In this document: positions 1-8,900 of the stretch, one piece after another
How the letters are laid out: every line of letters begins with the position of its first letter
Numbering within the stretch: the first letter of the stretch is position 1
Origin: Segatella copri
GTDB lineage: Bacteria; Bacteroidota; Bacteroidia; Bacteroidales; Bacteroidaceae
Length of the DNA stretch: 46,028 bases
Reading direction: 5' to 3'
Assembly: GCF_009494395.1 (NCBI RefSeq)
Contig: NZ_VZCB01000033.1
Location: forward strand, 1-46,028
Position numbers and translations under genes: made by a program
Notes under the pieces: generated by a model
Seen by the model: only the letters and a program-made list of their open reading frames with translations
Told to the model about the DNA's origin: nothing
The model's database searches: none

Positions 1-1112
1 AAATTAATCCCAACAGTATATCTCGTATTTGTCGCTTTTGTCAAGGCATAAACAATACCACCGCTATCACCACTATTTGAAGTATATTTTGCCAATATAA
101 CATCCTTGTAAATAGTTTTTTGTGCTGAGTTAGGAACGTCATAGCTTGCATTAAATATAGTTCCTGAACTTCTTTTAGAGACCATTCCAACCATATTTAT
201 CCAAGAGCCTTTTGGCGGTTGAGCCAAAGCTATAGAAAGTGTATCTTTTTGCAAATCTTTCATGAATTTGATTTTATTAGTTGGAGCATGTTTTTTTGAT
301 GTTATTGAACAAAATGCAGCGTCAACATAATACTCTTCCTTTGAATATAAACACTTGCCAATTTCTACGTTGGCTGAATCTTTTAAAATATCATTAACTT
401 TTATAAAGTGACCTGCTGTGACAATGCCTATATTGCCATTTTTATCTTTAGCTCTATACCCTATAGATGCATTGTGTGTTTTGCCATCACGAATTGTCTT
501 GATTTCACCAGCACAATCAATTCCGTCATTAAGAATGATTTTTCCGCAATTTACAAATTTGATTTTATTGCTATCGCAGATTTTTTTCTTGAATTCTTGG
601 ATTGTAGATGAATTTTTATGAAGCAACCCCACTTCTACTATATTTTCTTTTTCAGATATGCCATATATTGTCACATTTTGATATAGAAAGTTATTGCCTT
701 CAAGTGCTTTTTGCCGAATATCCTCAACCACTTGCTGCAACTCTTTATAAGAGTATTGGCAACTTTCATAAATAGTTGAACGAGATAATGCTGCTCTAGT
801 TTTTAGAACAGATACACCTTCTCCCTTTTTTACTAAGACTACAAGATTTCCATCATCATTTATATAGCATCCACCATAATAAGCAGGGATTTCAGCTGTG
901 GACATACTTCTTGTTGGCGAACTATTTAATGATTTCATAAGTTCAAGATAATCTGCATAAGCATTCTCTTGAAGAGAGACCTCCTGTCCGTTTTGAACTT
1001 GTTGCGCTTCAACAGAAGCGTTCTTGTCTTGCTCTAAATCATTGTTGCAAGAATAGAATGTCAATAATCCTACTAAGCAAGCTAACATTTTTAAATACAC
1101 TTTTGCTTTCAT
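1..1112 (-). CDS. Secreted trypsin-like (S1) serine protease lipoprotein, C-terminus outside window
   Basis: The reading frame opens at an ATG at 1112 and runs 370 codons off the left edge without a stop, so only the C-terminus is missing. The N-terminus is a lipoprotein signal peptide with Cys22 in a TFYSC lipobox. A region of about 180 residues, probably a propeptide, precedes a chymotrypsin-fold catalytic domain. The triad is readable: His235 in TAGHF, Asp264 in YVDAAF and Ser350 in NSGDSGG. The arrangement and the SGDSGG context recall streptogrisin/alpha-lytic-type bacterial S1 proteases, which carry a folding pro-region. The protein is therefore likely anchored to a membrane facing the periplasm or cell surface, and cleaves proteins there. 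The gene is clearly more AT-rich than the housekeeping genes to its right, suggesting acquisition by transfer. No obvious TAnnTTTG box was found directly upstream. Substrate unknown. Confidence 0.82.
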   Translation of the reverse strand, partial: MKAKVYLKMLACLVGLLTFYSCNNDLEQDKNASVEAQQVQNGQEVSLQENAYADYLELMKSLNSSPTRSMSTAEIPAYYGGCYINDDGNLVVLVKKGEGVSVLKTRAALSRSTIYESCQYSYKELQQVVEDIRQKALEGNNFLYQNVTIYGISEKENIVEVGLLHKNSSTIQEFKKKICDSNKIKFVNCGKIILNDGIDCAGEIKTIRDGKTHNASIGYRAKDKNGNIGIVTAGHFIKVNDILKDSANVEIGKCLYSKEEYYVDAAFCSITSKKHAPTNKIKFMKDLQKDTLSIALAQPPKGSWINMVGMVSKRSSGTIFNASYDVPNSAQKTIYKDVILAKYTSNSGDSGGIVYALTKATNTRYTVGIN

Positions 1113-1368
1113 AATTAAAACGTTTTAAGTTGGAACTTATTTATACAGTAAATATCTTAAAATATTACTTAATACTCAAGTTACATATACCCATATAAAA
1201 AGCGAAGTCCCACCGTGGTACGCATCGTTGAGAGGCGTGGTGGGATTTGTTGCTGCAAAAATACGCTTTTTTGTCGGAATCTCCAAATATTTTCTTAGAA
1301 AACTGCATTTCATGCATAGGATTTAACACAAAAAGTTCTAATTGCCATAAAATTCTCATCGTAATTCA

Positions 1369-1398
1369 TTGGATATTTAGAAAATTATCGTATCTTTG
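1369..1398 (+). promoter_or_regulatory. Candidate promoter for the 1411-1496 structured region
   Basis: TTGG at 1369-1372 is followed after 18 bases by TATCTTTG at 1391-1398, which fits the Bacteroidetes sigma-A pattern (TTTG, about 19-21 bp, TAnnTTTG). Transcription would begin near 1403-1406, just in front of the foldable segment. Confidence 0.55.
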
Positions 1399-1410
1399 TC
1401 CCCGAATTAA

Positions 1411-1496
1411 GGCGTTCTTTGTATATTGCAAAATACAGAAACGGGCAGAAGTCCGCTCGTTTCCATATTGTTACCTGTATAATATAGGTAAACGCC
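1411..1496 (+). ncRNA. Candidate structured RNA (four-way junction fold), unidentified
   Basis: The stretch can fold into a closed multi-arm structure. The outer stem GGCGTT (1411-1416) pairs with AACGCC (1491-1496). Arm 1 is TGTAT/ATACA (1420-1424 with 1433-1437). Arm 2 is GAAACGGGC/GCTCGTTTC (1438-1446 with 1455-1463, one G-U pair, 8-nt loop). Arm 3 is TTACCTGT with ATAGGTAA-type pairing (1471-1478 with 1484-1491, one wobble); its last pair competes with the outer stem for base 1491. A promoter-like sequence ends just upstream, and another small hairpin (TTGATT/AATCAA, 1504-1518) follows. It is not a tRNA: there is no T-arm GTTC and no CCA-type end. It may be a free small RNA or the 5' leader of the ATPase gene at 1620, although that gene has its own promoter-like box. 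Confidence 0.4.
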
Positions 1497-1559
1497 CAAA
1501 TTCTTGATTTTCAATCAAAGTCCAATTTAGAGCGAGTTAGCTTTTTTAACATAAAATAA

Positions 1560-1591
1560 TTGCTTATCTCGTTAATAATCAGTATTTTTGC
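1560..1591 (+). promoter_or_regulatory. Promoter of the DUF4143 ATPase gene
   Basis: TTG at 1560-1562, a 20-base spacer and TATTTTTGC at 1583-1591 match the Bacteroidetes promoter closely. The start codon lies 28 bases after the -7 box. Confidence 0.65.
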
Positions 1592-1619
1592 AGCTGTATA
1601 ATCATAAAGACGCAAAGAT

Positions 1620-2984
1620 ATGGATAAATACTTATCAAGAAGCATCGACCAGGCTTTGCTGGAATGGAAGGATAATCCTCGAAGAAAACCTCTTTTGGTG
1701 AGGGGCGCCCGACAGGTGGGCAAGTCGAGCACCATTCGGCATTTGGGCAAGAGCTTCAAATATTTTTTGGAAGTTAATGTGGAAAGAAATCCTGAGGTGA
1801 TGGAATTCTTTAAGGGCTGTCGTGATGTGAAGAGCATAGCTGCTAAGCTATCCGACTTCTTTAATGTGCCGGTTGTTCCGGGCGAAACTCTTCTTTTTCT
1901 CGATGAGATACAAAAGAGCGAGGACGTCATTCACAGCCTTTGGTTCTTTAAGGAAGATTATCCTGAACTTCATGTCATTGCAGCAGGTTCGCTCCTGGAG
2001 TTTGCGCTGAAGGATTTGTCATCATTTGGAGTGGGCAGAGTAAGTTCACTGTTTGTCTATCCGATGTCTTTTGATGAATTCCTGACGGCAACGGGGCAAG
2101 AGGGGCTTCTTAGAACCAAGCGAAATAGTAGTCCTATGAATCCGCTGCCCGAGGCATTCTATAACAGATTGGTGGAGAATTTTCGAAGTTATATGCTGGT
2201 TGGCGGAATGCCAGAAGCCGTGGCAACCTACACGGAGACAGGGTCTTATCGCTATAGCAGTAATATTGTAAATGAAATCATCCAGGGGTATCAGGACGAT
2301 TTTGCCAAGTACGGAGCCAAGGCAAATCCTCTGCTTTTGCGCCAAACTCTCATAAGCGTAGCGCATCAGGCTGGAGCCAAGTTTGTTTACAGTAGGGTAG
2401 AAGGACAATATCGTTCGGCAGAAGTAAAGGTGGCTTTGGAGATGCTGAAGGATGCCGGACTAATCATCCCGACCTATCATACGGATGCCAATGGGGTGCC
2501 GCTTGGGGCTGAAATCAACGAGCGGGTTGTGAAATATCTTATCCATGATACAGGCGTGCTGCTTGGAATCCTGGGAATAGATGACGACATCGACGACAGC
2601 ATCAAGGAGATGATGGTGGCAGATTCCATCGATCTTGTTGACAAGGGGCATGTAGCAGAGATGATGGCGGGTTTGGAACTGGTTAAATATTCTTCTCCGC
2701 AGAAGCGGCATCAGTTGTACTATTGGCAAAACATGAACAAAGGTACTTGTGCCGAGGTGGATTATGTGATAGCTCGCAGTGGCAGCATTGTTCCGATAGA
2801 AGTAAAATCGGGTGTGAAGGGTTCTATGAGCAGCATGTATTCGCTGATGCGCAATCCGCAGAAGCATATAGAAATGGGCATCCGCTGTTCTCTCGAAAAC
2901 TTTGGTACATTCGAAAGTCCCGATGGCAAGAAGATAAACATCATTCCTCTTTATGCTATCTCCAATTTGTTTGCGGAGAAGTAG
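1620..2984 (+). CDS. ATP-binding protein, AAA_14 plus DUF4143
   Basis: A 454-residue P-loop ATPase of the large Bacteroidetes/archaeal AAA_14-DUF4143 family. Walker A is GARQVGKS (residues 29-36) and Walker B is LLFLDEIQ (about 91-98, acidic pair D95-E96). A sensor-type AAGSLLEF follows, and the C-terminal third carries the DUF4143 region with a nuclease-like tail (EVDYVIARSGSIVPIEVKSG), which resembles the E-x-D...E-x-K pattern of PD-(D/E)XK-related folds. Length is typical for the family. Cellular function is not established; members occur in many copies per genome and have been suggested to act on DNA. The start is the first ATG after a good promoter box. The HU/wHTH gene follows 38 bases downstream on the same strand, so the two are probably co-transcribed. 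Confidence 0.88.
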   Translation: MDKYLSRSIDQALLEWKDNPRRKPLLVRGARQVGKSSTIRHLGKSFKYFLEVNVERNPEVMEFFKGCRDVKSIAAKLSDFFNVPVVPGETLLFLDEIQKSEDVIHSLWFFKEDYPELHVIAAGSLLEFALKDLSSFGVGRVSSLFVYPMSFDEFLTATGQEGLLRTKRNSSPMNPLPEAFYNRLVENFRSYMLVGGMPEAVATYTETGSYRYSSNIVNEIIQGYQDDFAKYGAKANPLLLRQTLISVAHQAGAKFVYSRVEGQYRSAEVKVALEMLKDAGLIIPTYHTDANGVPLGAEINERVVKYLIHDTGVLLGILGIDDDIDDSIKEMMVADSIDLVDKGHVAEMMAGLELVKYSSPQKRHQLYYWQNMNKGTCAEVDYVIARSGSIVPIEVKSGVKGSMSSMYSLMRNPQKHIEMGIRCSLENFGTFESPDGKKINIIPLYAISNLFAEK

Positions 2985-3022
2985 ATGGGGGATATAAAGA
3001 AATATCAAAAAAAACTAAGAAT

Positions 3023-3685
3023 ATGGCTAGAGCAACAGGTTCAATCAATTATTTGGAGCATCGCACGCCCTTGAAGGACGAAAGCGGTAAGTATCAGATA
3101 CATCCGATGTTCGTAAAACGGGATATCGTTGACCGGGAGAAGATGGAGACGCGTGTTCGCGATCATTATGCGATGAACGTTTCGTCCTTTATCTCCGCAT
3201 TGGAAACGTTGGAGGATGAAACGCTTTACGCCTTGGCTGAGGGCAACGAGGTGAGGGTAGGCGATATGTTTATCGTCAAGCCTAAGCTGGGGATGGTGAA
3301 GCATAAGGACAAGAATGGAATCGAATGGAAAAGAACCTATCATGAGGGTGACCTGATTCCAGCCAACGAGGTGGATATCTGCGGCTTGGAAATTCAGCCC
3401 ACGAAGGAGTTTCTGGAAAGGCTGAAGCGCCACTCTAATGGTTGCAGCCGACAGTATTGGAGTGTGAAATCTACTCCAAAGGAGGCAGATAAGGAGTTTG
3501 CTGATATTGTAGAGATTTGTCAGCAGCAGGGTTATATTACGGTGAAGGATATGATTCGTGAATTCGGTGTCACCCGCTATCATGCCAATAAGGTATTGAA
3601 TGATCTCTGTGAGGAACCGGCAGCCAGAATGTATGCTACCAAAGAAGGTCCTGTTACGATCTATCGTTTGAGAAAGAAGGAATGA
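3023..3685 (+). CDS. HU-family DNA-binding protein with C-terminal winged helix (HU-HIG type)
   Basis: The frame is open from 2723, but that part overlaps the ATPase gene; the ATG at 3023 gives the characteristic family N-terminus MARATGSINY and a 220-residue protein. Residues 1-125 resemble the Bacteroidetes HU-HIG domain (HU fused to wHTH, Ig or glycine-rich parts), with the HU-like segments VDREKMETRVRD and EVRVGDMFIVKPKLG. Residues about 153-220 form a winged helix (ADKEFADIVEICQQQGYITV, then recognition helix VTRYHANKVLNDL, then a beta wing). It should bind DNA and perhaps bend it. A 335-bp field of 22-23 bp repeats begins 10 bases after its stop codon, an arrangement that suggests the repeats could be its own binding sites. 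That link is inference. Confidence 0.8.
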   Translation: MARATGSINYLEHRTPLKDESGKYQIHPMFVKRDIVDREKMETRVRDHYAMNVSSFISALETLEDETLYALAEGNEVRVGDMFIVKPKLGMVKHKDKNGIEWKRTYHEGDLIPANEVDICGLEIQPTKEFLERLKRHSNGCSRQYWSVKSTPKEADKEFADIVEICQQQGYITVKDMIREFGVTRYHANKVLNDLCEEPAARMYATKEGPVTIYRLRKKE

Positions 3686-3694
3686 TGATAGGAA

Positions 3695-3804
3695 GTTGAA
3701 GTAAACGGCTTTTGGGGTTCAAGTAAGTATCTTTTGGGGTTGAAGTAAGTATCCTTTTGGTTTGAAGTAAGTATCTTCTCGGGTGCAATCAAGTATCTTC
3801 CCAA
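3695..3804 (+). repeat. Five tandem 22-bp repeats
   Basis: Units begin at about 3695, 3717, 3739, 3761 and 3783. The consensus is close to GTTGAAGTAAGTATC followed by TTTTGGG. The first unit and the last are the most diverged. The period is constant at 22 bp, roughly two helical turns. Confidence 0.85.
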
Positions 3805-3813
3805 CTGTTGCTA

Positions 3814-3886
3814 CTAGGCTCAGCACCTCTGCCGAGCCTAGTCAGCAGGTCTGCTGACTGCAGTCAGCACCTCTGTCGAGCTTAGT
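3814..3886 (+). repeat. Three 22-bp units rich in inverted repeats
   Basis: Units begin at 3821, 3843 and 3865. The first and third share CAGCACCTCTG followed by a CGAGC(C/T)TAG end; the middle unit is a diverged copy. Superimposed dyads are CTAGGCTC/GAGCCTAG (3814-3821 with 3834-3841), GTCAGCA/TGCTGAC (3841-3858) and CTGACTGCAGTCAG (3854-3867). There is no U-run, so these are not simple terminators. Confidence 0.75.
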
Positions 3887-3896
3887 GGCAACCCCT

Positions 3897-4028
3897 TGTT
3901 ATCGTACAACTATAACCCCTTTAGTTGTACGGTTATAACCTGTATAGTCGTACGACTATACACCCTATAGTTGTACAATTGTAGCTTTATAGTCGTACAA
4001 CTATACATCTTTTAGTTGTACGACCATA
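3897..4028 (+). repeat. Six tandem 23-bp palindromic units (iteron-like)
   Basis: Units of 18 bp begin at 3897, 3920, 3943, 3966, 3988 and 4011, separated by 4-5 bp. The consensus is TATAGTYGTACRACTATA. The third unit (3943-3960) is a perfect 18-bp palindrome. Spacing of 22-23 bp puts every dyad on nearly the same face of the helix, as in an operator or iteron array. Confidence 0.9.
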
Positions 4029-4214
4029 ATATGATGATACTTCCATGATACATTGATGATACTTTTTGCTGCATTTTTTTAAGAAGTGTTATTGGTGTTA
4101 AGTTATTAATTATCAGAAAGATAACTGGTGTTTTGAGGGCAAAGTAGAAGGTGTATTGGGTACATCTCCAAGACCCGTGTTCTATGAAGAACTTGATCTC
4201 TTAGGATTAGAGTG

Positions 4215-4358
4215 ATAGACCTTATGATATCGGAAGATAACGTTCAAGGCCTATGGAAAATAATTCTCTCAATTATGAACGGTTAGAAGGAAACAAAGAA
4301 GGATTGTCCTCGGTAAGAGTGAATGATCAGTATCGAATAGAATTTGAAGAAGAATTTG
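4215..4358 (+). pseudogene. Remnant of a RelE-family toxin
   Basis: Two frames together read as the central part of a Bacteroidetes RelE-like toxin: IDLMISEDNVQGLWK from 4215 in one frame, then ENNSLNYERLEGNKEG and VRVNDQYRIEFEEE from 4256 in another. The break near 4255 is a frameshift. The usual N-terminus and the C-terminal NHY-type end are gone, and the frame runs on into a TonB-receptor fragment. There is no antitoxin gene nearby. The product is almost certainly inactive. Confidence 0.6.
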
Positions 4359-4360
4359 AG

Positions 4361-5075
4361 GATGGTAAGACTATTGATGAACTTCTTGCCGCAGTCCCGT
4401 CGGTTGATGTAAACAGCGAGGGAGAAATATCATTGCGTGGCAATGCCGATGTCCTTGTGTGGATAAATGGCAAAAAGATGGGGATGAACGATGACAACCG
4501 TGCCCAGATACTTCGTCAGCTTCCTGCTCAAGCCATTGAGAGCATTGAGGTCATGACGAATCTGTCTTCCAAGCATAGCACGGAGGGAACTGCCGGAATC
4601 GGACTTAAACCCCAACATGTACCCGGAGGCTCGGCATCACGCCGCAGTTATGACAATGGAACATATCTCAACTCTGACGGCGATAGCAAGAAGCATGAAA
4701 ACAGCATGTTCCTTCGTCTGGGCACGAATTTCAGACCTGATGACAGGAATGATGTTTACCTGAGTGCAATCGGAACGCTCGGACACAAATGGGGACGTAC
4801 GACAACCATTCACCTTAGCAATGTGCCGGGGCAATGGATCGGCAATTAAACTCCGGGGTGGAGATTATATCCCGCAACCTGCTGTTCAGACGGCTGACAC
4901 TCACCACCACATTGAACCTTTACAATAGTCATCTCAAGGCTTGGAGTGCAGACTATCCGTTGCACGACAGCTTCTATGACGTACATGGTGACAAACAGAA
5001 CCGTTTGATGTGGGATGTGCGCTGTATGGCATCGGTACGTCTGCCGTGGGACATGACTTTCCAAGCCGAGAAGAG
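4361..5075 (+). pseudogene. Degraded TonB-dependent receptor / outer-membrane beta-barrel family gene
   Basis: From about 4361 the same open frame as the toxin remnant encodes a plug-domain piece (IDELLAAVPSVDVNSEGEIS, then NADVLVWINGKKMG and AIESIEVMTNLSSKHSTEG), typical of the PF14905-type barrel proteins of about 800 residues. The usual sequence after the plug is missing. A barrel piece continues to 4848; another frame (4834-5229) continues the barrel (LTLTTTLNLYNSHLKAWSAD, DKQNRLMWDVRCMASVRLPW). Its last 50 residues look unrelated. So the gene has internal deletions and at least one frameshift, and lacks signal peptide and most of the barrel. The chance join to the RelE remnant makes a 198-codon open frame that should not be read as a real fusion protein. 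Confidence 0.75.
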
Positions 5076-5431
5076 CATCATTAGAAAAGACAAAAAAGAG
5101 GGAGGTTCTTTGTATGAGAATTGCCGTCACAAATTGAAGCATCGTGCAAGACCTGTAGGTGGCAAACATATTTATCAGTTCCTACATCATTTTCCTTATC
5201 ATTATCTTGTCCATTCCCCAACTTTTTGAGGAATAGTTCCACACTATTTCCCCAATTTCCACAACCCTAATTTATGGCACAAAATTGATAACTATTTGTA
5301 AATCAACGGTATCATGGTTTTATCTGTTTTTTGGGCACGCTGGTTGCAACTATGAATAGCGGGTTCGATAATGAATCCACAAAACAGAGTAAATAACAAT
5401 AAATTAGTAACAATTTAAAATAGATAAGATT

Positions 5432-5758
5432 ATGAAGAAGTTCGTTTTTGCAGCTATCGCAGCTATGGTAATGGTTTCAGTAAGCAACGTATTTGCATCA
5501 GGCAAAATGATGATAGATAATTCTGAAGTAGTTCCAGTTGATACAGTAGCACCTGAAACTCCTAAGGATTCAGCAGAGGTCAGCACTCCTGTTTTGCCAC
5601 AGGCTGGTGTAGAGGATTCTACAGAGCAGGCTACTCCTGCAGAGACAACATCTGAAGCAACATCTGAATCAACAGAGGCTACATCTGAGACTCCAGCAGA
5701 GTCTGTAGATACTACTCAGGCAGAGCAGCCTGCAGCACAGGCAACTGTTTCTGAGTAA
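5432..5758 (+). CDS. Small secreted Thr/Ser/Glu/Ala-rich protein
   Basis: A 108-residue protein with a clear Sec signal peptide (MKKFVFAAIAAMVMVSVSNV, cleavage probably after VFA near residue 22). The mature part is acidic and of low complexity, with repeats of the type ATSESTEATSETPAE, no aromatic core and no cysteine, so it is probably disordered in the periplasm or on the surface. No family is recognised. It stands alone: the upstream 200 bases are AT-rich with no confident TAnnTTTGC box, and the downstream 180 bases hold nothing until the hairpin at 5941. The signal peptide and clean frame argue that it is real. Confidence 0.7.
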   Translation: MKKFVFAAIAAMVMVSVSNVFASGKMMIDNSEVVPVDTVAPETPKDSAEVSTPVLPQAGVEDSTEQATPAETTSEATSESTEATSETPAESVDTTQAEQPAAQATVSE

Positions 5759-5940
5759 GCAGTTCTCTGATATAACTCAATTCTAGGCATACACAAATGC
5801 AATACATTTTGCAGTACATATATAGATAGATAAAGAAGTAGAAAGAGTTTTCATCAAGGTAAAAGTTTATATTTAGGTTTAAATTGCAGTTTTATTATCT
5901 CAAAAGATAAGTAGGATTTTAGGTTCGGTTTATGAAAAGT

Positions 5941-5972
5941 GAAGCCTGCCGGCAGTGATGCCGGCAGGCTTC
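5941..5972. terminator. Strong terminator hairpin between convergent genes
   Basis: GAAGCCTGCCGGCA (5941-5954) pairs perfectly with 5959-5972 around a 4-base loop. On the minus strand it is followed by CACTTTTC, so it chiefly ends the efflux operon; it could also stop transcripts from 5432. Confidence 0.85.
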
Positions 5973-5977
5973 TGCGT

Positions 5978-8900
5978 TTACTGCTTCCTCAAACTATACT
6001 TGCCGTGCTTGTCGAACACGAGCCAATAGAGCACAGGCAGGATGGTGGCGATGAGTACCATCGAGATAAGCGTACCGAAGAAGATAACGGCTCCCATTGG
6101 CGACCACAGCGTATTGTTCTCTACCATCATAGGCAGTACGCCTACCGAGGCGGCTGCCGATGTAAGGAAGATAGGGCGCATGCGGCGCTCGCCAGCCTGG
6201 AAGGCGGCTTCCTTTACCGATAACCCCTTGTCGCGGCGCAGTTCCTCGGCATAGTCGAGCATGATGATGCCGTTTCTCACCAGGATACCCATCAGGCTCA
6301 CAATGCCCAATATGCAGGTAAGACTCACGTCGAACCCCGTAACCAGAAGGCCTATCGCTGCACCGAAGATGCAGAGCGACATGGACGAGAGATTCACCAG
6401 TGCCAGACTGATGCGCTTGAAATGGAAGAGCAGGATGAAGAAGATGATCAAGGCTGCTATCATCACGCCCGATGTAACCTGAGGAAGGGTTTCGGCATCC
6501 TTTTCTGCCATACCGCCAATCTCCCAATCAAGACTGGAATCTAGCGGGAGTTTGGATACTTCCTGCTTCAGTTCGTTGGCCAATTGGTTGGCATTGAATC
6601 CCCTTAAAGGTTCACCTATGATAGAGATGGTACGCACGCCGTTTCTGCGTATGATGCTGCCGTCGTGCCAGTCGGGCGAAATCTTAGCCAGCTGGCGGAG
6701 TGGAACGCTCGATGTTCCTCCCATCACGGGGATGTATTCATTGGCAAGGTCGCTGTCGTTTTCCGATTTCAGAACCATCTTCACCGGATAGTCGCCTTCC
6801 CAAAGGGTGGCCATCGGGATGCCATCGCCAAAATGAATGGCAAGGTCGGCAGAGAGTATGGTCTTGTTCACACCCAGCCGGTTGGCCTCGGTGGCATCTG
6901 GAGTTACCCTGATGCCAGGCAGGGGCTCTTCGTAGTTGGTACGAATCAGGTTGATGCCTTCTATCTTGTGCATGCAGGCTTCTATCTTCCTGGCGGCAGC
7001 CTTCAGGTCGCCCATGCTGTCGCCGCTCACTCTTACTTCGATAGGGTAGGTGGCGTTGTTGTAATCCATCTGCTTGAAGCGGATGTAGCAGTCGGGAAAA
7101 TAGTTGGAGTATCGGTCGACATATCGGTCGAGTACCTCTTCTGTGGCATCGTTATCTACCGTATTCACGATAAACTGTGCAAAGTTCTCACCGCCAATCT
7201 GTGGCGCATAGGTGGTGTGGAAACGGGGTGAACCCTGACCAACAAACGTGGTTACGGCTGTTACCTGCGGGTCGCGCTGCAGAATGTGGGCCATAGAATC
7301 TGCCACCTGTGCGGTTCTTGCAGCGGTGGTTCCGCTAGGCAGATAGAACTCTACGGCAAACTGGTTTCTCTCGGCGATAGGCATCATTCTCTGCGGAAGA
7401 TGTACGAAGATGATGGCTCCGGTGCTCACCAGCATGATGCCCACGGCGAGGGTGGTGCGTGGAAAGGCAAAACAGCGTTTCAGCAACCAGGTGTACCCCA
7501 TCTGCAGATAGTCGAGTGGCTTTTTGCGTGCGTTGGGCTTGTGCTGGCTGCTGATGCCCTGGTGAATCACCATATACTGTAAATAAGGTGTGAGCAGCAG
7601 CGAAACCATGAGCGAGATGCTCAGGATGATGAACATGGCCCAGGGGAATGATTTTACGAAATCGCCCATGTCGCCATGCATGGTAAAGAGGAATGGGAAG
7701 AAGGTGAGCGAGATGCTGAGCGTGGCAGAAAGCACCGACATGAAGAACTCTCTAGGAGCGGCGATGGCTGCATGCCAGCGTGACATGCCATGGCCCAGCT
7801 TCTCCATGTAGTTGTCGATGATAACCACGGAATCATCCACCACCATACCCAGTGTTACTATGAGGGCAGCCAGTGTAACGGTGTTCAGCTCCATGCCGAA
7901 AAGATAGAATATGCCCAACGACGAGAAGATGGTGATAGGGATGCTGAGGGCTGATACCTCTGCCACGCGGCGCGGCATGAGCAGGATGACCACGATGATG
8001 ACGGAGATGACCGATATGAGCAGCTCGCGCAGGAAGTTTAGCACCGATTCGCTTACCACCTTGCTCTGGTCGGTAATGGTATTGATGTGTACATCGTCTG
8101 GCAGGGACTGTTCAAAATCATCCATCATCTTGTGTACGTCTCTTCCCATCTTCACGATGTCGTTTCCCGGTCGCATTTCAATGGATAGGAGCACGCATTT
8201 GTTGCCGTTGCTCTTGATGTATTTATTCAGTTTCGGATATTCTCTTTTAATCTGTGCGATGTCCTTCAGGCGCACGATGTTGCCCTTGGGGTCGGAATAT
8301 ACGATTTGTTCTGCCACATCCCGCTCGTTGTTGTAGGAGTCGGTGATGTGGATGGGCAGGTTGAGGTTGCCCATCTCCAGGTTTCCGCTCACGGTGGTGA
8401 AGCCCTGCAGGGCAAGGTCGTTCAGAATCTTATAGGGGCCGATGCCGTATTTGGCCAGTTTGTTCTGGTCCAGGCAGATACTTATCTGTTCGTTTTCCAG
8501 TCCGTAGGTTCGCAGGTTCGAGATGGCATCAATGCGGCGCAGTCTGTCCTTCAGCTGGTCTATGTATGTATTCAGTTCCCTATAGGTTTTCTGCTTGCTT
8601 TCCATCGTGATGAGCAGGGCAGAGGTATCGGCGATGTCATCCACAGCCTGCAGGGCAAGGACACCCGTAGGAAGGGAGCTCTTGAAGGCCTGCAGGCCAT
8701 GCTTGAACTTGCTCCAGAAGGCATCCCGGTCCTCCACGTCGTCGTTGAGTTCCAGGAACACGATCAGCATGCCGTCCTTACTCTGGGTATAGGTCTTTTT
8801 CTTGTTCACCTCCTTGTATCCGAAGATGAAGTTCTCCAGCGGTTTAGCCACCCGTTCTTCCACCTCTCCGGATGTAGCGCCCGGATATACGGCTACGCAG

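Noticed and set aside
1411..1496. Possible tRNA
   Set aside because: A four-arm fold is possible, but there is no T-loop TTCGA, the arm sizes are wrong and no anticodon loop is recognisable.
1247..1507. 86-codon open frame over the candidate RNA
   Set aside because: It begins upstream of the promoter-like box, has no ribosome site, and its product looks random (many Cys, Phe, Tyr and Ile). The RNA fold explains the region better.
2723..3022. N-terminal extension of the HU/wHTH gene
   Set aside because: The frame is open but overlaps the ATPase gene, and the family N-terminus MARATG begins at 3023.
3897..4028. Possible CRISPR array
   Set aside because: The units are separated by only 4-5 bases, far too short for spacers.
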